DNA of 8,892 nucleotides from Anaerolineales bacterium (GTDB taxonomy: Bacteria; Chloroflexota; Anaerolineae; Anaerolineales; Villigracilaceae): assembly GCA_025966435.1 (NCBI GenBank), contig JAICRQ010000112.1, positions 1 to 8,892 on the forward strand, read 5' to 3'. Shown here piece by piece: positions 6,592 through 8,892 of the stretch. The position numbers were made by a program, and so were the translations under genes. Below the pieces are notes generated by a model. That model saw only the letters and a list, made by a program, of their open reading frames with translations. It was not told the origin of the DNA and ran no database searches. Position 1 is the first letter of the stretch. Each line of letters begins with the position of its first letter.

Positions 6592-8019
6592 ATGAATACC
6601 GTCGTATCTGAACACCTGGGGACGGATATCCCCGGTCCACAACCTGTGCCTGTGTTGGGCTGGCTGCCAGGGCTTCTTCGTTTTGCCTGGAACCCTTTAC
6701 GGTCCCTGGAGGACTTGAGCGAACAATATGGGAATATCCTGCGGTTGGGGATCAAGAACTATCCTGTGATACTGATCTTCCATCCGGACTATAATCGCCA
6801 AATCCTGCGCGACCCCTCTACGTTTTACAGCTACAACCTCGATCTGCTTCCTATCCCTTTCCCGAAGGATAGCTCTATCAAACGCGCGACGACAGGCATG
6901 CCGCTGATGAATGGTCCGCGTCACACCGACCATCGCTCTGTGTTGCTTCCGTATTTCCACAAAAAATTTATTACTCGCTATCACGACTCTTGCATCGAAG
7001 TGACGGAAAGAAAGCTCGCCAGCTGGCAGCCCGGCATGGAAGTGAATCTGCGCCGCGAGATGGAACAGCTCGCCATGTGGCTCGCGACCGAACCAGTCCT
7101 GGGGCTTGACCCTCAAAGCGAAGGGGATGCTATCGGTCGGCAACTTGAGCGCACGATGAAGCTTGTGATGAATCCGTTTGTGCTGATGTTTCCGTACAAC
7201 ATTCCCGGTATTCCCTTTCATAACTTGATGAGGAATGCAGAGGAAATGGAGCGCATAGTCCGCCAGGTGATCGCACGCAAAAAAGAGGCAGGGTTGACCG
7301 GGCATGATATTCTCTCCGTCATGCTCCGGATGCACGAGGAGAATCCAGAACGATTAAGTGAAGACGAGTTGATCGGTCATACGACGACCATGTTCCGCGG
7401 CGGTTACAACCCCAGCGGAATGGCGCTCTACTGGACGATCTTTTTGCTCAGCCAGCACCCGGATGAGATGACAAAAGTGCTGGAGGAGCTTGATGAACTG
7501 GTCAAGGGAGATAGTCCTACCGAACAGGAAGTGGAGAACATGCCGTATCTTGAAGGCGCTCTCAAAGAAGCGATGCGCCTCTTCCCTGCCGGCACCTGGA
7601 CGGGTCGTCTTGCCATGCAGGACTTTTCTTTGGACTCGCATCGCTTCTCAAAAGGCACCTGGGTCATGATGAGCCCTTATATCACGCATCGCATCCCTGA
7701 GCTTTTCCCCGAACCGTACAAATTCAGACCCGAACGCTGGTTGTCGATTCATCCATCTGCTTATGAGTTCATGCCTTTCTCAGCCGGTCCGCGCTATTGC
7801 ATTGGCGCCTCCCTGGCATTGATGCAGTTGAAGATTGCTCTGACTATCATCTTCAAGCGTTTTCGTTTTACTTTGAAGCCTGGCACAAAACTGGATTGCG
7901 TGGGATTCAATTCCATCCGCCCCAAACATGGACTTCCGATGATTCTTAGTAGTCCTGATCAAGAGCTTCGATCAGTTGCTTTTCAAGGGAATGTTAGAAG
8001 AATCGTCCACTTTGGTTGA
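6592..8019 (+). CDS. Cytochrome P450 with atypical I-helix
   Basis: The 475-residue protein is a full-length P450. It opens with the proline-rich IPGPQPVPVLGWLPGL (13-28) and has no membrane anchor, so it is probably soluble. The K-helix ExxR motif is E326-R329 (KEAMRLFP), the meander motif is FRPERW at 378-383, and the heme loop is FSAGPRYCIG at 396-405 with C403 as the iron ligand. The C-helix region shows GPRHTDHRSVLLPYF (108-122), with the usual W/HxxxR type heme contact at H114-R115 or nearby. In the I helix the usual A/G-G-x-D/E-T reads GGYNPS (270-275), so the acid and alcohol that help split oxygen are N273 and P274. Substrate is unknown, and no ferredoxin or reductase gene is nearby. 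It follows the cyclase by 22 bases and likely shares its transcript. The start at 6592 is set by a ribosome binding site. Confidence 0.9.
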   Translation: MNTVVSEHLGTDIPGPQPVPVLGWLPGLLRFAWNPLRSLEDLSEQYGNILRLGIKNYPVILIFHPDYNRQILRDPSTFYSYNLDLLPIPFPKDSSIKRATTGMPLMNGPRHTDHRSVLLPYFHKKFITRYHDSCIEVTERKLASWQPGMEVNLRREMEQLAMWLATEPVLGLDPQSEGDAIGRQLERTMKLVMNPFVLMFPYNIPGIPFHNLMRNAEEMERIVRQVIARKKEAGLTGHDILSVMLRMHEENPERLSEDELIGHTTTMFRGGYNPSGMALYWTIFLLSQHPDEMTKVLEELDELVKGDSPTEQEVENMPYLEGALKEAMRLFPAGTWTGRLAMQDFSLDSHRFSKGTWVMMSPYITHRIPELFPEPYKFRPERWLSIHPSAYEFMPFSAGPRYCIGASLALMQLKIALTIIFKRFRFTLKPGTKLDCVGFNSIRPKHGLPMILSSPDQELRSVAFQGNVRRIVHFG

Positions 8020-8061
8020 TTAAATAGAAAGCTTTTATGTTAGAAGGAGAAAGAGCCGCAC
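8020..8061. other. Short convergent gap between P450 and ABM-fold genes
   Basis: Forty-two A-rich bases separate the two convergent stops. A bidirectional terminator would be expected here, but I see no GC-rich hairpin; the only palindrome is AAAGCTTT near 8028-8035, which cannot form a useful stem-loop. Confidence 0.4.
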
Positions 8062-8367
8062 CTAGGACTGACCCACCACCTCGTAATGTACCACGTTGGG
8101 CTCGAATTCCAGCAGAAAATCTCTATCTTCTGGATAATATTTCGCTATTTCCACCTCGTCGCCCGCAAAGGCTTTGATCGATTCGAGGTCCTGCCAGAAG
8201 GTGAGCGTAATAAAGTGGGTAAGGGTACCTTCGGTTCGTTCGAGAATATGCACGCTGAGGTTTCCCTCTACGGATTGATAATCGGGAATGGCGCGCGCAT
8301 TCAGAAATTCGCGGTATGTTCCTGCTTTTGCAGTGGGCACCTTTCCGTGCCACATTCGTACGATCAT
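8062..8367 (-). CDS. Antibiotic-biosynthesis-monooxygenase-fold (ABM) small protein
   Basis: The 101-residue product fits a dimeric alpha/beta-barrel of the ABM superfamily. An N-terminal strand (MIVRMWHGKV) is followed by a helix at 14-27 (KAGTYREFLNARAI), a strand with SVHILERTEG, the strand-helix THFITLTFWQDLESIKAFAG (50-69), and a C-terminal strand ending VVHYEVVG. The FxxLTFW-then-DLESIKAFAG pattern is typical of the family. Members range from quinone-forming monooxygenases without cofactor to heme-degrading enzymes and stress proteins, and no residue here decides among them. A TTG start at 8373 is in frame, but the ATG at 8367 is preferred: it lies 2 bases after the stop of the upstream PPOX-fold gene, with AAGGGG about 8 bases before it. 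The two genes are almost certainly co-transcribed and translationally coupled. Confidence 0.75.
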   Translation of the reverse strand: MIVRMWHGKVPTAKAGTYREFLNARAIPDYQSVEGNLSVHILERTEGTLTHFITLTFWQDLESIKAFAGDEVEIAKYYPEDRDFLLEFEPNVVHYEVVGQS

Positions 8368-8369
8368 TC

Positions 8370-8867
8370 TCAATCCCCTTCTTCAAAAATGAACTTTGTG
8401 GGATCTTCGTTGAACTTCGACCAGGCGATGCACTGGCGCGGGGTAAACACGAACAGCCCGCCTTCATCCCAGGAATTCGGCCCCGGTGTATATCCGTATT
8501 CCTCATATTTTTTATAAGCTTGGGAAAGCCTTTGTCCAAGCTCGGGGGATGGTTTGTCTGCCGGTTTGGATGTGCCTTCGAGGATGACAGCTTCCCATCC
8601 ATTTTCCAGATGGACGGTTACGTTCGGGTTCGACTCGATGTTGATGGCGTGACGCGTTTCCGGGCTGCCATCGTAATAGATCTTTCCATCCACGAACACG
8701 CACCAGCGCGGCACCACGTGTGGGCGTCCGTCGGGGCGGACGGAGCAGATCCAGTAATGCTTGGCTTCCGTCAATTGCGCGGCGACCCAGTCCCAGGTCA
8801 GGTAAGACACAGGTTTATCCACGTATCCTTTGGGGAATTTCGGACGAGTAACTTTTATTGGTTCCAT
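8370..8867 (-). CDS. PPOX-family (pyridoxamine 5'-phosphate oxidase fold) flavin-type protein
   Basis: The 165-residue product is a split-barrel flavin-binding protein of the PPOX class. Diagnostic stretches are HYWICSVRPDGRPHVVPRW (37-55), VFVDGKIYYDGSPETRHAINI (57-77, where the SPETRHA region normally contacts the flavin phosphate) and PNVTVHLENGWEAVILEG (81-98), followed by a helical region and a C-terminal FVFTPRQCIAWSKF strand pair (139-152) that fits the family's closing segment. Such proteins bind FMN or F420 and reduce or oxidise small organic substrates; cofactor and substrate are not resolved by the motifs I can read. Length is normal for the family. The gene reads toward the ABM-fold gene with a 2-base gap. 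Immediately upstream of the ATG only TGGGG is available as a weak ribosome binding site. Confidence 0.82.
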   Translation of the reverse strand: MEPIKVTRPKFPKGYVDKPVSYLTWDWVAAQLTEAKHYWICSVRPDGRPHVVPRWCVFVDGKIYYDGSPETRHAINIESNPNVTVHLENGWEAVILEGTSKPADKPSPELGQRLSQAYKKYEEYGYTPGPNSWDEGGLFVFTPRQCIAWSKFNEDPTKFIFEEGD

Positions 8868-8874
8868 GCCCCAG

Positions 8875-8880
8875 ACTATA
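8875..8880 (-). promoter_or_regulatory. Possible -10 element of the PPOX/ABM operon
   Basis: TATAGT on the minus strand lies 7 bases upstream of the ATG at 8867. If used, transcription would begin almost at the start codon, giving a nearly leaderless message. Any -35 element would lie at or beyond the right edge of the window, so this stays weak. Confidence 0.25.
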
Positions 8881-8892
8881 AAGCAATTTCCC

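Noticed and set aside
6697..7335. Long minus-strand open frame (212 codons) within the P450 gene
   Set aside because: It lies wholly opposite a well-supported P450, has no recognisable domain or ribosome binding site, and its His/Arg-rich composition is what the antisense of this gene would give.
7991..8047. ATGTTAGAAG occurring twice (7991-8000 and 8038-8047)
   Set aside because: Ten bases in A-rich sequence, one copy coding and one not, with no flanking similarity; chance is a sufficient explanation.
8123..8602. Minus-strand frame of 159 codons overlapping the PPOX and ABM genes in another frame
   Set aside because: Its Arg/Ser/Pro-rich product is typical of an off-frame shadow, and both overlapped genes have clear family features.

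Overview
The window most resembles an environmental Chloroflexota bacterium, probably an Anaerolineae. This is inferred from the gene types: a Thr/Pro-rich lipoprotein with a lectin-like C-terminus, a very large cyclase/ATPase/TPR protein, and a ferritin-VIT fusion. There is no marker gene to prove it. Gene density is high and I see no RNA gene, insertion sequence, CRISPR array or phage gene.

Layout. (1) Positions 1-1239, minus strand: a ferritin-like/VIT1 fusion membrane protein for iron or manganese handling, followed 12 bases later by the N-terminal third of a DUF1786 protein that runs off the left edge. A short degenerate 7-base tandem repeat lies in the DUF1786 reading frame at the edge. 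(2) 1240-1409: a divergent intergenic region. (3) 1410-2192, plus strand: a secreted lipoprotein with a Thr/Pro linker and a predicted beta-sandwich domain. (4) 2316-8019, plus strand: a two-gene unit made of a 1417-residue class III cyclase with the architecture of animal soluble adenylyl cyclase (two cyclase domains, P-loop ATPase, TPR-like tail) and, 22 bases downstream, a cytochrome P450. (5) 8062-8867, minus strand, convergent with the P450: a PPOX-fold flavin-type protein and a small antibiotic-biosynthesis-monooxygenase-fold protein separated by 2 bases.

The most interesting part is the cyclase-P450 pair. Read against the remembered human ADCY10 sequence, the two cyclase domains look complementary: the first keeps the metal-binding aspartates and the second keeps the adenine-binding Lys/Thr and the transition-state Asn/Arg. 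This predicts one working active site and one degenerate site. The arginine that acts in the human bicarbonate switch is a glycine here. The downstream P450 keeps its heme and ExxR motifs but has Asn-Pro where most P450s carry the acid-alcohol pair of the I helix, so it may not be a standard monooxygenase. A functional link between the two is suggested only by their tight spacing.

Four gene starts (the ferritin-VIT, P450 and ABM genes, and the lipoprotein as a clean case) are set or supported by ribosome binding sites; three of them are shorter than the longest open frame.
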